Positions 1 through 8,756 of a stretch of 64,000 nucleotides of DNA are shown piece after piece. Below the pieces are notes generated by a model. It worked only from the letters and a program-made list of their open reading frames with translations, did not search any database and was not told where the DNA came from. Origin of the DNA: an uncultured Candidatus Saccharibacteria bacterium. GTDB taxonomy: Bacteria; Patescibacteriota; Saccharimonadia; Saccharimonadales; Saccharimonadaceae. The DNA is taken from the NCBI GenBank assembly GCA_947302355.1, contig CAMYUU010000004.1, forward strand, positions 16,678 through 80,677, written 5' to 3'. Within the stretch, counting starts at the first letter, position 1. Every line of letters starts with the position of its first letter. Position numbers and translations under genes: made by a program.

Positions 1-384
1 GCCAAAAACTCTTGCATCGTTGCTAATTTTGGCATATTCTTCAATGATGGCCTCGTTGCAGACGTGTGCTGCGTTACGGATTTCGGCGTATCCCCAGGCT
101 TCAGCATTGTCTTGAATGCTGGCTGTGCCGGAGATTTCGGCGCAATCGTGTATCGTGGCATCGTTTAAAACAGTCGCTTGTCCGTACGCCTTGGCGTCGT
201 CGAAAACCCAGCAGTTTCCTTTCTGGCTAAGATTGTTTTTGCTCTCGACCCATCCTCCGTAATCTCCTTTTTTGACAAATGAGCCGATGCTCCTGAGTGC
301 GCGAATACGATGAAGGGTCTTGAACTCAAGGTTATCCAAAATCCTAATCGTTTCGCTAGTCAATTCGTACTTTAGCTCTTCCAT
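1..384 (-). CDS. Hexapeptide-repeat (left-handed beta-helix, YdcK-like) protein, C-terminus outside window
   Basis: The reading frame starts at an ATG (complement of 382-384) preceded by a good Shine-Dalgarno sequence (GAGAGGTG) and stays open to the window edge, giving 128 residues without a stop. The N-terminus contains the pattern LHRIRAL...GDYGGWVES..NLS, followed by short repeated units such as WVFDDAKAYGQA, TIHDCAEISG and AWGYAEIRNA. This is the look of the left-handed beta-helix proteins related to E. coli YdcK, common in phage and accessory regions of Firmicutes and Bacteroidetes. The family assignment is from memory of the repeat pattern. Such proteins usually have no known substrate, and no catalytic residue can be named here. 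It is divergent from the small membrane-protein gene that follows. Confidence 0.65.
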   Translation of the reverse strand, partial: MEELKYELTSETIRILDNLEFKTLHRIRALRSIGSFVKKGDYGGWVESKNNLSQKGNCWVFDDAKAYGQATVLNDATIHDCAEISGTASIQDNAEAWGYAEIRNAAHVCNEAIIEEYAKISNDARVFG

Positions 385-509
385 TCTTATCACCTCTCAA
401 AAACAACAATTTAAAGAGCTTGTTGAAATACACATAATTAATATATCATGATGGTGGATAATTGTATAGATGATGAGGGCCTATTAGGGGTAGGGCAAGT
501 CTGTTATGC

Positions 510-538
510 TTGACTTTTTTTATTGCTTGTGGTATAAT
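510..538 (+). promoter_or_regulatory. Promoter for the small membrane-protein pair
   Basis: TTGACT, a 17-nt spacer and TATAAT (533-538) preceded by TG. The predicted transcript starts near 545. An ATG at 506 further upstream is therefore excluded as the start of the following gene. Confidence 0.75.
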
Positions 539-604
539 GGGGATGAGGTTTTGGAAAAGCTGGAACCTTGTGCCCATATAATCGAACAAGAAACGGGGGG
601 AATC

Positions 605-982
605 ATGGGCTTTATCAAGTTTATCCTTTGCATAATTGCAATTCTTGTGGCGCATCTCGGGTCTAGGCGCGTGCGCGCTCTCGGGAACGATGGCGCTAGC
701 GAGTTTTGGATTGTGGCGCTCAGTGTCGTGGTGAGTTTTGGCACTGCCTTGTTCATCTATTTGATGAGTGAACAGTGGGTTTATGAGTATTTTTACTCCA
801 GACCTGAGCGCTATGAGACGCCATTACGGGCAGGTGGCGATGGACTGAAAATCTATATTGTCATGCTCGTTATTGGCGCCTCGATGTTCTACCATGTAGT
901 GCTGGAAGACGCATTGTCTCGTCGTTCGGCGACTATTCGTCGTCGTCGGCGTGAGGCTCGCACGAAGCGTCGTGCTATGTAG
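605..982 (+). CDS. Small hypothetical membrane protein
   Basis: A 125-residue protein of unrecognised family. The ATG at 605 was chosen because GGGGGAATC lies directly upstream and because the only good promoter sits inside the longer open frame. It has an N-terminal hydrophobic segment (about residues 2-15), a second at about 30-50 and a third at about 78-95. It ends in a strongly basic tail with many Arg residues (RRRRREARTKRR), which should stay in the cytoplasm. It is followed 8 nt later by another small membrane protein and is probably cotranscribed with it. No function can be assigned. Confidence 0.6.
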   Translation: MGFIKFILCIIAILVAHLGSRRVRALGNDGASEFWIVALSVVVSFGTALFIYLMSEQWVYEYFYSRPERYETPLRAGGDGLKIYIVMLVIGASMFYHVVLEDALSRRSATIRRRRREARTKRRAM

Positions 983-990
983 GGGGGGAG

Positions 991-1239
991 ATGAAGCACG
1001 TTCTTTTGATTATTTTCCTGTTTGTCTTCTGCCTCGTGTTGACGCAGGGATCGCGCATGGTGGCGGCGACTTACTGGAATTGTGGTCTCGTTTTGCTTTT
1101 TAGCTTGTCGATGACCATAATTGCCACGCTCTTCCTCGGGTTATTCTTTGAGGCAGGGGCGAGTTGTGGCGTAGCTATCCTGTGCGGGATGATTGGTTAC
1201 TTCGCTTACGAGGAGGGCATGGAAGAGATAGGAGGATAA
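991..1239 (+). CDS. Small hypothetical membrane protein
   Basis: An 82-residue, very hydrophobic protein with about three membrane segments (residues 3-20, 30-50 and 55-72) and an acidic C-terminus. A run of G (GGGGGGGAG) sits just before the ATG as ribosome binding site. It is the second gene of a two-gene transcript closed by a strong terminator. I do not recognise the family. It resembles other small membrane proteins in the window only in size and hydrophobicity. Confidence 0.55.
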   Translation: MKHVLLIIFLFVFCLVLTQGSRMVAATYWNCGLVLLFSLSMTIIATLFLGLFFEAGASCGVAILCGMIGYFAYEEGMEEIGG

Positions 1240-1263
1240 ACGTTAGTGTCCCTAGGTAATTCT

Positions 1264-1300
1264 GGGGGCAAGGCCCCCAGGTTTGCCTGGGGGCATTTTC
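1264..1300 (+). terminator. Rho-independent terminator
   Basis: A 9-bp perfect stem (GCCCCCAGG at 1273-1281 with CCTGGGGGC at 1286-1294) with a TTTG loop, followed by ATTTTC. A competing upstream hairpin (CTGGGGGC with GCCCCCAG) is also possible. Confidence 0.85.
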
Positions 1301-1301
1301 G

Positions 1302-1329
1302 TTGTAGATTTTTGGGTTTGAGTTATAAT
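1302..1329 (+). promoter_or_regulatory. sbcB promoter, leaderless type
   Basis: TTGTAG, 16 nt, TATAAT (1324-1329). The start codon follows after only 8 nt, so transcription should begin at or next to the ATG. No ribosome binding site is present. Confidence 0.65.
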
Positions 1330-1337
1330 AAATAGAT

Positions 1338-2726
1338 ATGGAGGCGAATAGTTTTTTCTTTTATGATTTAGAAACTAGTGGCTTAAATGCGCGCGAGGAT
1401 CGCATTATGCAATTTGCTGGCCAAAAGACTAATTTGGATTTGGAGCCAGTCGGTGAGCCGGTTAATATACTGGTAAAATTAACCGATGATGCCCTTCCTA
1501 GCCCAGGTGCTATTTTGGTAACTAAAATTACACCACAAGATACGTTAAGGGATGGCATTAGTGAAGTGGAGTTTGTAAAATATGTTCTAGATGAAATTTT
1601 TACTCCTGGTACGGTAGCGGTTGGTTATAATACTGTGCGTTTTGATGATGAGTTTATGCGGGCGATTTTGTGGCGCAATTTTTGTGATCCATATGAGTGG
1701 GAATGGAAGGACGGTCGATCGCGCTGGGATATGCTAGACGTCGTGAGGTTGACTAGGGCTCTGCGTCCTGAAGGGATTAATTGGCCAGTTACGGAAAAAG
1801 GACAACCGACTAATAGACTTGAACTCTTAACAAAATTAAATGGATTAGAGCATTCTCATGCACATGATGCGCTTTCTGATGTATTTGCTACTATCGCTGT
1901 GGCTAAAATGATACGAAACAAACAACCAAAGCTTTTCGAGTATCTCTTTAAGATGCGGAATAAGAATGAAGTAAAGAAGCTAGTGAATCTTGAGGATAAA
2001 CAACCATTCGTATATGCATCTGGCAGATATTCGTCGGAATACAATAAAACTACTGTGGCTTTTCCGTTGACGGTGGGTAGGAACGGTAATGTGCTAGTAT
2101 ATGATTTGCGTTATAATCTGGAGGAGGTGATGGATGCGGTTGAGCTCGGCAAAAAAGATGCGAAAGCAGAGGGGGCTAGAAAATCGTTTTATCCGATTGT
2201 GAAGGAATTATGTTTTAATAAATGTCCAGCTGTGGCACCTGTTTCAGTACTAAATGGGAATGGATGGGAAAAGATTGGATTGAGTGAGGATGAAGTGAAG
2301 AGTAATTTGGATATTCTGTTAAGACATCCTGAGTTTGCTGAGCAAATGCGCGAAGAGGTTGAAAAGCTTCCGGAATTTCCGCCGGCGTTGGAGCCAGAAG
2401 CGGCACTATATGATGGTTTTTTGAACGATGCGGATCGCGGTAAAGTGGCAATCGTGCGCAATCTCGAACCTGAGAAGCTTGCGGATTATCATCCTGATTT
2501 TATAGATGATAGATTACCCGATTTGCTATTGCATTATAAAGGACGGAATTTCCCACAGGCTTTATCTGAGGATGAGAGCGCCAAGTGGCAGGAGTACCGT
2601 AAACAACGTCTTGAGCGTTTGACGCCGAATTTCTTAGCCGAATTAGAGCTTGCTTATAAAAGAGATGAATATGTAGCGGAAGAATTGAAGTTGTATTTTG
2701 AATCTTTATTTGATCAAGATTATTGA
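1338..2726 (+). CDS. sbcB: Exodeoxyribonuclease I
   Basis: A 462-residue 3'-5' single-strand DNA exonuclease of the DEDDh family, acting in recombination and mismatch repair. Exo motifs are visible: FYDLETSG near residue 8 (first acidic pair), GYNTVRFDDEF near residue 98 (motif II) and HAHDALSDV near residue 172 (motif III with the catalytic His and Asp). The rest matches the SH3-like and C-terminal domains of ExoI, with the LYDGFLNDADR-type segment near residue 357. Length is close to that of E. coli ExoI (475). The start codon is placed 8 nt after a -10 box, predicting a leaderless mRNA. It is a single-gene unit followed by its own intergenic region. Confidence 0.93.
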   Translation: MEANSFFFYDLETSGLNAREDRIMQFAGQKTNLDLEPVGEPVNILVKLTDDALPSPGAILVTKITPQDTLRDGISEVEFVKYVLDEIFTPGTVAVGYNTVRFDDEFMRAILWRNFCDPYEWEWKDGRSRWDMLDVVRLTRALRPEGINWPVTEKGQPTNRLELLTKLNGLEHSHAHDALSDVFATIAVAKMIRNKQPKLFEYLFKMRNKNEVKKLVNLEDKQPFVYASGRYSSEYNKTTVAFPLTVGRNGNVLVYDLRYNLEEVMDAVELGKKDAKAEGARKSFYPIVKELCFNKCPAVAPVSVLNGNGWEKIGLSEDEVKSNLDILLRHPEFAEQMREEVEKLPEFPPALEPEAALYDGFLNDADRGKVAIVRNLEPEKLADYHPDFIDDRLPDLLLHYKGRNFPQALSEDESAKWQEYRKQRLERLTPNFLAELELAYKRDEYVAEELKLYFESLFDQDY

Positions 2727-2750
2727 ATTTTATTGAAATTATGATATAAT
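2723..2750 (+). promoter_or_regulatory. Promoter of the 89-residue membrane protein gene
   Basis: TTGAAT, 16 nt, TATAAT (2745-2750) with an upstream TG. The transcript has a leader of about 55 nt ending in the ribosome binding site AAAGGGAAG. Confidence 0.6.
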
Positions 2751-2811
2751 ATTGGTATGAATAAGGTTTAAGAAGGCCTCGTACCCTCACAACTAGTAGA
2801 AAGGGAAGAAA

Positions 2812-3081
2812 ATGGGAGCTGTCAATGTAATCCTGGTGTTTTTTTTCATGGTGTTAGCCTTGGCGTATGTTGGTTGGCTTGGCAAGATCGGGGTTCGTAA
2901 GGAGGCTATTGTCGTTGCTTCGGCGACGTGTGCATTCATCTTTTCTGTGATGTTGAAGATTGTGATGGATGATTTATGTGGCGATTGGCGGTATACTTGG
3001 ATTACGCTTTTAGGCGTGTTCTGCGTCTTCTTCTGTGTGTTGCATTGCATTGGAAGTGGCCAGCAAGGAAAGGGGGCGTAG
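2812..3081 (+). CDS. Small hypothetical membrane protein
   Basis: An 89-residue protein with about three hydrophobic segments (residues 4-22, 30-48 and 62-80). A clear ribosome binding site (AAAGGGAAGAAA) precedes the ATG. It is monocistronic, with its own promoter upstream and a terminator about 95 nt downstream. No family is recognised. The DDLCGDWRYTW stretch between the last two segments is probably a loop. The Cys-rich last segment (CVFFCVLHC) is unusual for a genome otherwise poor in Cys. Confidence 0.55.
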   Translation: MGAVNVILVFFFMVLALAYVGWLGKIGVRKEAIVVASATCAFIFSVMLKIVMDDLCGDWRYTWITLLGVFCVFFCVLHCIGSGQQGKGA

Positions 3082-3174
3082 TCACGGCATTCCGGTATAC
3101 TAGAACGACATGAGTCGTATTAATGGCATCCATTTATTTTCACTACTAGCAACCCATCTTTTTCAGAGAGGGGA

Positions 3175-3200
3175 GCCCTCGGGTAATACCGAGGGCTTTT
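3175..3200 (+). terminator. Rho-independent terminator
   Basis: Stem GCCCTCGG (3175-3182) with CCGAGGGC (3189-3196), loop GTAATA, then TTTTGC. It lies downstream of the 89-residue membrane protein gene. Confidence 0.8.
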
Positions 3201-3202
3201 GC

Positions 3203-3231
3203 TTGGTTAATGAAAATGGTTATGGTATAAT
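3203..3231 (+). promoter_or_regulatory. ldh promoter, leaderless type
   Basis: TTGGTT, 17 nt, extended -10 TGGTATAAT (hexamer 3226-3231). The ATG follows after 6 nt. Confidence 0.75.
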
Positions 3232-3237
3232 ATAGGT

Positions 3238-4158
3238 ATGGATAATAATAAAATAATGATTGTAGGGACGGGCAATGTGGGGGCAAGTATAGCCTTTGCG
3301 CTTTTGAATCAACGTACAGCGGTAAATGAAATTGTGTTAACGGATATTGTTGCGCGTGATGCTGAGGGTGAGGCTATGGATTTAAGAGATGCTCTAGCAG
3401 TAGCTCCTAGTTATGTTAAAATAAGCAATGGTACCTATCAAGATGCGAGGGATTGTGATGTAGTAGTGATTGCGGCTGGCGCCAATCAGAAGCCAGGTGA
3501 AACCCGCATGCAACTTCTGCGCAAGAACGTAAATATTTTGCAGGGTATGATTGAACAGATTATGGCCAGTGGGTTTGATGGTATTTTTCTGGTAGTGACT
3601 AACCCTATGGATGTATTGACTTATTATACGATGAAATTTTCTGGTTTGCCGGCTGAGCGCGTGATTGGCTCTGGCACGGTGCTGGATTCTGCGAGATTGA
3701 GACAGCGAATTGCGGGATACATGAATGTTAATCCGAAATCTGTGCATGCTTATCAAATTGGCGAGCACGGTGATTCGGAGCTTACTTTGTGGTCACTAGC
3801 GGATATGGGCGGTCAAAAAATAACTGAGTTATTGCCAGAATCTACAAGGAATGATATTTCGGATTTTGTGAAGAAAGAGGCCTACGATATTATCGAGCGT
3901 AAAGGTGCGACTTATTATGGCATCGCGACTTGCACTGCTCAGATTTTAAATTGTATTCTGAATGACGAAATGCGCGTACTCTCGGTGTCTTCTTTCGATG
4001 AGTTTTCTAATACTTCGTTCGGCTTTCCATCAGTAGTTGGGCGGGCTGGCATTATTCGCCGTCTTGATCTTAAGATTTCGGAAAAAGAGGGAATAGAGCT
4101 ACAGAAGTCAATTAATGTTCTAAAAAAAGCTATAGAATCTGCTAAAATAAAGATATGA
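3238..4158 (+). CDS. ldh: L-lactate dehydrogenase
   Basis: A 306-residue NAD-dependent L-lactate dehydrogenase reducing pyruvate to lactate, which regenerates NAD+ in a fermentative cell. The Rossmann motif VGTGNVGASIAF is at residues 9-20. The substrate loop reads AAGANQKPGETR (about 80-91), with the Gln typical of LDH rather than the Arg of malate dehydrogenase. The catalytic region GEHGDSE, with the proton-relay His, is near 178. The family is unambiguous, and LDH versus MDH rests on the loop residue. The start codon lies 6 nt after the -10 box. The next gene overlaps the last 4 nt. Confidence 0.93.
   Translation: MDNNKIMIVGTGNVGASIAFALLNQRTAVNEIVLTDIVARDAEGEAMDLRDALAVAPSYVKISNGTYQDARDCDVVVIAAGANQKPGETRMQLLRKNVNILQGMIEQIMASGFDGIFLVVTNPMDVLTYYTMKFSGLPAERVIGSGTVLDSARLRQRIAGYMNVNPKSVHAYQIGEHGDSELTLWSLADMGGQKITELLPESTRNDISDFVKKEAYDIIERKGATYYGIATCTAQILNCILNDEMRVLSVSSFDEFSNTSFGFPSVVGRAGIIRRLDLKISEKEGIELQKSINVLKKAIESAKIKI
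4143..4148 (+). promoter_or_regulatory. -10 box inside the ldh 3' end
   Basis: Extended -10 TGCTAAAAT, with the next gene's ATG 6 nt downstream. The same spacing is seen before many genes here, suggesting a second, leaderless start inside ldh. Confidence 0.5.
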
Positions 4159-6047
4159 GAAAGAATCGTTTATTGATTTGTCGACTTATGTTTTTTGTTT
4201 GTTGTTCACTGTTTTTTGGATTATTGGTCGACCAAACCGTATTTGCGGGCGTAAATGATTTTTATTTTAGTGATTTTACTGGTGATTATTATTTATCGAA
4301 AGACACTGAAGGCGTTTCGCATTTGAGAGTAGTTGAAAGTGTGACGGCTGAGTTCCCAAATTATAATCAAAATAAAGGTATTTGTCGCCAGATATCTTAT
4401 ACGAATAAAGATAAAACAAATGTTACTTTGCCGAATTTGAATCGTGGTAATTTGAAATTAACTCGGAATGGCTTAGCTGAGCCTATTTATAGTATTGAGA
4501 AAGTAGACAAGTATTACAATGTCTGCACTGGTACTGAGGAATATCTCCTAGGTAAACAAACATATGTTTTTGAATATGAATTTGAAAAGGTCATAACCGA
4601 GTATGATGATAATAAGCATGGTTATCAGGAATTGTATTGGGATACGAATGGTAGCGGTTCAATGCAAAGATTTGATTCGGTCACGGCGAGGGTGCACTTT
4701 GGAGATGGGGTTGAGTCAGAATTCACTGGTGATAGTTGGTGTTATGTCGGAGCTTATGGGGTGAGCGGTCAAGATAGGTGTGAGATTTCAAAGATTGATG
4801 ATGGGGTAGAGTTTCATGCCGAAGATTTGAGCGCGTATGAGAATTTAACATTTGATATTGAATTTGAAGCTGGAAGCTTCGTGGTGCCTGGACTGGAGGA
4901 CGACTATACTTATTTCTGGCTTTTAATAATTTTGAATATTCTATGTATAATTAGTATCATTTTGACAATTAGAAAAACATTGAAGTTGCGCGCTAAGGCT
5001 AAGTATTATAAAAGAATCTTTGCTAAACCTGAATATCAACCAAGCAAAGATTATTCGTTGACCGAGATGGCAGAGGTGTATCTTGGTGAGAAAAAGAGCA
5101 CAGAGGTGGCAATGTTGCTTGAAATGATTGTGCAGCATAAAGTTGATTTAGTGAAATACGAAAAGAAAAAGTGGGGCTTAACCGTCAAGGAAGCGGTGCA
5201 AGGTGAATATGAGGACTTGTTGACAATTTTAAATAATGGAACTAAGCCCGAGGTGGGTAAAACCATAAAGATAGAAAGTCACTCGGCGACAACAAAGCTA
5301 ATTGATTTAAGGCACAGCATGGAAAAGAAAGTTCTGAGTGATATAAAGAGGGATGGTCTAGTGGAAGAGGACTATAAGACTGGGAGCAGTAAAAAACGTG
5401 GTTTGCTAAATACGTTTATGATGACGATGACATTAATTCCATTTATTTTGATGGCTTTACTGTTTGTCGTAGCAATACTGAGTGGGTGGTTGGGGCTAGA
5501 TGTTCCATATGGAAAGCGAATGATTATCGATGAAGAGGATTTTTTTATAAGTGCTTTGATGGTGATTGTGCCGACAGTAATGATTTGCGTTTTCTGCACA
5601 GACAGAGTTGCGCAATATAAGGGTTTTACTGAAAAAGGACTAAAAGCTTCCAAATACATGGAAGGTCTGAAGCTATATATCGGAATGGCAGAGGCTGACC
5701 GAATGAAGATACTACAAAGCGTGGAGGGCGCAGATGTTTCTGCTGATGGGATCGTAAAATTGTATGAGAAACTTTTGCCATATGCGGCGATATTTGGTTT
5801 GGAGAAGAGTTGGATGGATGAGATGAAGGAATACTGTAAAGTCGAAGAGATTGAGGAGCCGGATTATTTAATGTCTGGTATTACGGCGATGGAACTTTCG
5901 CGCGGATTGCATAATGCGGCTTCGTATGTGGCTACTTCTACTGCGATGAGTAGTTCTGGTGGTAGTTCATCTTCTGGCTTCTCTGGCGGTGGCGGGGGAG
6001 GATTTTCTGGCGGTGGCGGTGGCGGGGGAGGATTTTCTGGTCGTTGA
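4155..6047 (+). CDS. DUF2207-family membrane protein
   Basis: A 630-residue membrane protein matching the DUF2207 family by architecture. It has an N-terminal signal or anchor (residues 8-32, ending VFA-G) and an extracellular beta-rich domain (about 33-250). A transmembrane helix follows at about 252-272, then a cytoplasmic region with charged helices (280-410). Two more helices lie near 418-446 and 462-482, followed by another cytoplasmic helical domain. The C-terminus is a low-complexity Gly-Ser tail with long runs of Gly, which is characteristic of this family. The function of DUF2207 is unknown. It overlaps ldh by 4 nt and has a possible -10 box of its own inside ldh. Confidence 0.75.
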   Translation: MRKNRLLICRLMFFVCCSLFFGLLVDQTVFAGVNDFYFSDFTGDYYLSKDTEGVSHLRVVESVTAEFPNYNQNKGICRQISYTNKDKTNVTLPNLNRGNLKLTRNGLAEPIYSIEKVDKYYNVCTGTEEYLLGKQTYVFEYEFEKVITEYDDNKHGYQELYWDTNGSGSMQRFDSVTARVHFGDGVESEFTGDSWCYVGAYGVSGQDRCEISKIDDGVEFHAEDLSAYENLTFDIEFEAGSFVVPGLEDDYTYFWLLIILNILCIISIILTIRKTLKLRAKAKYYKRIFAKPEYQPSKDYSLTEMAEVYLGEKKSTEVAMLLEMIVQHKVDLVKYEKKKWGLTVKEAVQGEYEDLLTILNNGTKPEVGKTIKIESHSATTKLIDLRHSMEKKVLSDIKRDGLVEEDYKTGSSKKRGLLNTFMMTMTLIPFILMALLFVVAILSGWLGLDVPYGKRMIIDEEDFFISALMVIVPTVMICVFCTDRVAQYKGFTEKGLKASKYMEGLKLYIGMAEADRMKILQSVEGADVSADGIVKLYEKLLPYAAIFGLEKSWMDEMKEYCKVEEIEEPDYLMSGITAMELSRGLHNAASYVATSTAMSSSGGSSSSGFSGGGGGGFSGGGGGGGGFSGR

Positions 6048-6094
6048 TTACATTTTGATTAATCATACTGGTATTGGTTTTTGAATAATTGTGT

Positions 6095-6100
6095 TATAAT
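6095..6100 (+). promoter_or_regulatory. -10 box with upstream TG
   Basis: TGTTATAAT with a leader of about 40 nt and ribosome binding site GAGGAATAAAG before the gene at 6146. Confidence 0.55.
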
Positions 6101-6145
6101 AAAGCCATAAGCATGATTACAAATTTTAATTTTGAGGAATAAAGA

Positions 6146-7288
6146 ATGGATCCAACAAATAACAACCCAACAATTACACCAGCTTCTTCGCCGGAGCCAC
6201 AGCTTGGTGGTACAGATCAATCAAATCCTGTGGCATCGCCTACTTCTGGTCCTACTTTGGAGCCTTTAGCTATACAACCATCAGCGCAGAGTCCTCTTGC
6301 TGCGACAGATCAAGCTCAGCCAGCAATGACATCTCGGATTCAGACGCCTGCATCTAATCCGACTGCGAGTGGGGTGCCGCAAGCGGCTCCATCTCCTGCG
6401 TCAATAGCTTCAGTGCCACCAGTGGCGCCTGCTGGTCCCACAATCGCTGCTCCAGTGAACCCCATTATTAACCCGGGTGTTTCTTCGGCACAGAATGGGG
6501 TTGGTGCGACAGATGCAATCTTGCGGCCTGATCCTATTCCTGAACCAGATCCCGTAGAAGAAGAACTAAAGGCTCCAATGCGAGCAGCTGCGCCTGTGCC
6601 AGGTTCGATTGGTTCGGCGGTTTCTGGACCTACTGGTGATTTAGCTTCTTCCGATGGCCAAACTCCTAGTGTTTCTTTTAATGACCCAGCTACACAACCA
6701 ATTGCCTCAAGTAGTGATCAATTACAGCAGTCTGGCGCTCCGAAAAAGACGGATCGTAAGACTTTGATTGCTTTAATTATTGTGGCGGCTATGGTTGTGA
6801 TTGTTTTGGGGTTTGTGCTAGTTATGCAATTCATTACTCCATCGCCTTCTAGTCCTAGTACGTCTGGTACAACTAATAACTCTAATACGGCTAACAATAC
6901 GATTTCCGAACCCGAGCAGAAAAATATCGATAATGGTAATACGTCGAGTGCTGTGATTTCTAAGATGAGTTGTACTCGTGCCATGACTAGCGCGGAGCTA
7001 GAGGACTTCGAAGATGCTGCTTCTGGTAATGTCAATGTTAGTGCTAAATTTTCGGACGATAAACTCTCTTCAATAACCTTAGTCAAAATGGTAACATACA
7101 ATAATGAAGATGCTGTCGATAATGAGCCGGTCGAAGAGGTGCTAGAAAACGCTAGTAGTGATGACATTTCGGTTGCTACTGCGCCTACTTATTATTTATC
7201 CGTTAGTGATGATGGAACTATCGATTTGACTAAAACTGGTATCCAAAAGAATTACGAGCTTCTTGACTTCACCTGCGAAGTATTGTAG
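6146..7288 (+). CDS. Pro/Ser/Thr-rich single-pass membrane protein
   Basis: A 380-residue protein of unrecognised family. Residues 1-200 are low-complexity Pro, Ser, Thr and Ala with no hydrophobic segment. A basic stretch (KKTDRKT) then precedes one transmembrane helix at about 208-230. By the positive-inside rule the Pro-rich half is cytoplasmic and the C-terminal 150 residues are outside. The outer part starts with a Ser/Thr/Asn-rich linker, followed by a small acidic domain with two Cys (SCTRAM and FTCEVL) that could form a disulfide. A ribosome binding site supports the start. It lies 9 nt before metG, but metG appears to have its own promoter. Confidence 0.55.
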   Translation: MDPTNNNPTITPASSPEPQLGGTDQSNPVASPTSGPTLEPLAIQPSAQSPLAATDQAQPAMTSRIQTPASNPTASGVPQAAPSPASIASVPPVAPAGPTIAAPVNPIINPGVSSAQNGVGATDAILRPDPIPEPDPVEEELKAPMRAAAPVPGSIGSAVSGPTGDLASSDGQTPSVSFNDPATQPIASSSDQLQQSGAPKKTDRKTLIALIIVAAMVVIVLGFVLVMQFITPSPSSPSTSGTTNNSNTANNTISEPEQKNIDNGNTSSAVISKMSCTRAMTSAELEDFEDAASGNVNVSAKFSDDKLSSITLVKMVTYNNEDAVDNEPVEEVLENASSDDISVATAPTYYLSVSDDGTIDLTKTGIQKNYELLDFTCEVL

Positions 7289-7291
7289 AAT
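7263..7291 (+). promoter_or_regulatory. metG promoter inside the upstream gene, leaderless type
   Basis: TTGACT, 17 nt, TAGAAT (7286-7291). The metG ATG follows 6 nt later. The promoter overlaps the last codons and stop of the preceding gene. Confidence 0.65.
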
Positions 7292-7297
7292 TTTTTT

Positions 7298-8713
7298 ATG
7301 ACAAAGAGATATATTACAACGGCGATTCCTTATGTGAATGGTTTGCCGCATATTGGTCATGCGGTTGACTATTGTTTGGCTGATGTTTGCGCGCGCTATT
7401 ACAAGTTGCTAGGTGATGAGGTGAAATTTCAGGCTGGTACCGATGAACATGGTGGCAAAATTTTTCAAAAAGCGAAAGAGCTTAATATACCAGTACAAGA
7501 ATATGTAGATAGGAATTCGCAGAAGTTTCGTGATTTTATTGCGGCGCTCGGCGCTCGGTACACTGATTTTATTCGAACCTCCGACCCAGAGCACGAGAAA
7601 CGTGTCCAGGAGATTTGGCTTAAACTGTTTAACCATATTTACAAGGAGAAATATTCTGGGTGGTATTGTACGGGTTGTGAAAGATATGTTACGCAAAAAG
7701 AATACGACGAAAATCATGGAGTATGTCCGGATCATCAGAAAGCTTACGAGAAATTAGAAGAGGAAAACTATTATTTTCGAATAGCTGATTTTAAAGAGCA
7801 GATTCGTCAGGCGATTAAAAGTGATGAAATGTTGATCTTGCCAGAGTTTAGAAAAAAAGAGGTTTTGAGATTATTAGAAGAATCTCCTGATGTCTCTATT
7901 TCTCGTCCAAAGAGTCAGCTAACTTGGGGGATAACTGTCCCTAATGATGAATCTCAAACTATGTATGTATGGCTCGATGCTTTGTCTAATTACATTACAG
8001 TCCTTGGATATCCAGATCAAAATATTGAGGATTGGTGGCCAGCTTCGGCTCAATTTGTAGGTAAGGATATTTTGAGATTTCATGCGATTATTTGGCCAGC
8101 AATGTTGATTGGGTTGGGTCTGCCTTTGCCACGAGTGATTGTGTCGCATGGATTTGTTTTGGCAAATGGACAGAAGATGTCGAAATCGATTGGTAATGTA
8201 GTAGATCCAGTTGAGGTTTTGGATCGCTATGGAGTAGACGCTTTTAGGTATTATTTCTTGCGTCATGTTGATACTTTTGCTGATTCTGATTTTACATGGG
8301 ATAAATTTATTAGTGCATATAATAATGAGCTAGCTAATGATTATGGAAATTTGGTTCAGCGTTTGGCTACTTTGGCGATAAAGAATCAGATCGAGCCTGA
8401 AGAGAAACCACACAAACTAGATGATTGTTATAGGGGATTGATGTCAGAGTTTAAATATTCAGAAGCTTTTGAATATGTATGGGGAAAGATTCAGGCATTG
8501 AACAAGAGAATTGATGATGAAAAACCTTGGATGTTGGCAAAGAGTGGTGAGACGTTGAAGTTAAAAGAATGTTTAAATAGCTTGATTTCCGATTTATTAG
8601 ATTGCAATTATTTATTAGGGCCGTTTTTACCAAACGCAACTAGTCGAGTAGATAAGATTTTTGACAAAACAATTATTTTACCAGACCGGCCACTGTTTCC
8701 TAAAGATAAGTAA
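7298..8713 (+). CDS. metG: Methionyl-tRNA synthetase
   Basis: A 471-residue class I synthetase charging tRNA-Met. The HIGH signature is literally HIGH (residues 18-21), within IPYVNGLPHIGH. The KMSKS motif is GQKMSKSIGN near residue 292. The connective insertion carries a zinc knuckle, CTGC near residue 126 followed by a C..H pair (GVCPDH), so this enzyme keeps its metal site although other proteins in the window have lost theirs. It ends soon after the anticodon-binding helices and lacks the C-terminal tRNA-binding (EMAP-like) domain of long MetRS, giving a compact version. A bidirectional terminator follows. Confidence 0.95.
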   Translation: MTKRYITTAIPYVNGLPHIGHAVDYCLADVCARYYKLLGDEVKFQAGTDEHGGKIFQKAKELNIPVQEYVDRNSQKFRDFIAALGARYTDFIRTSDPEHEKRVQEIWLKLFNHIYKEKYSGWYCTGCERYVTQKEYDENHGVCPDHQKAYEKLEEENYYFRIADFKEQIRQAIKSDEMLILPEFRKKEVLRLLEESPDVSISRPKSQLTWGITVPNDESQTMYVWLDALSNYITVLGYPDQNIEDWWPASAQFVGKDILRFHAIIWPAMLIGLGLPLPRVIVSHGFVLANGQKMSKSIGNVVDPVEVLDRYGVDAFRYYFLRHVDTFADSDFTWDKFISAYNNELANDYGNLVQRLATLAIKNQIEPEEKPHKLDDCYRGLMSEFKYSEAFEYVWGKIQALNKRIDDEKPWMLAKSGETLKLKECLNSLISDLLDCNYLLGPFLPNATSRVDKIFDKTIILPDRPLFPKDK

Positions 8714-8743
8714 AAAAATCACCCTTCAAAAGGGTGATTTTTT
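8713..8743. terminator. Bidirectional terminator between convergent genes
   Basis: A 14-bp perfect stem (AAAAAATCACCCTT with AAGGGTGATTTTTT) with a 3-nt loop. It has T runs on both strands and separates metG from the aquaporin-like gene. Confidence 0.9.
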
Positions 8744-8756
8744 AGTACTTATATTC

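Noticed and set aside
506..604. N-terminal extension of the small membrane protein from an ATG at 506
   Set aside because: The promoter (510-538) lies inside it and a good ribosome binding site sits at the ATG at 605.
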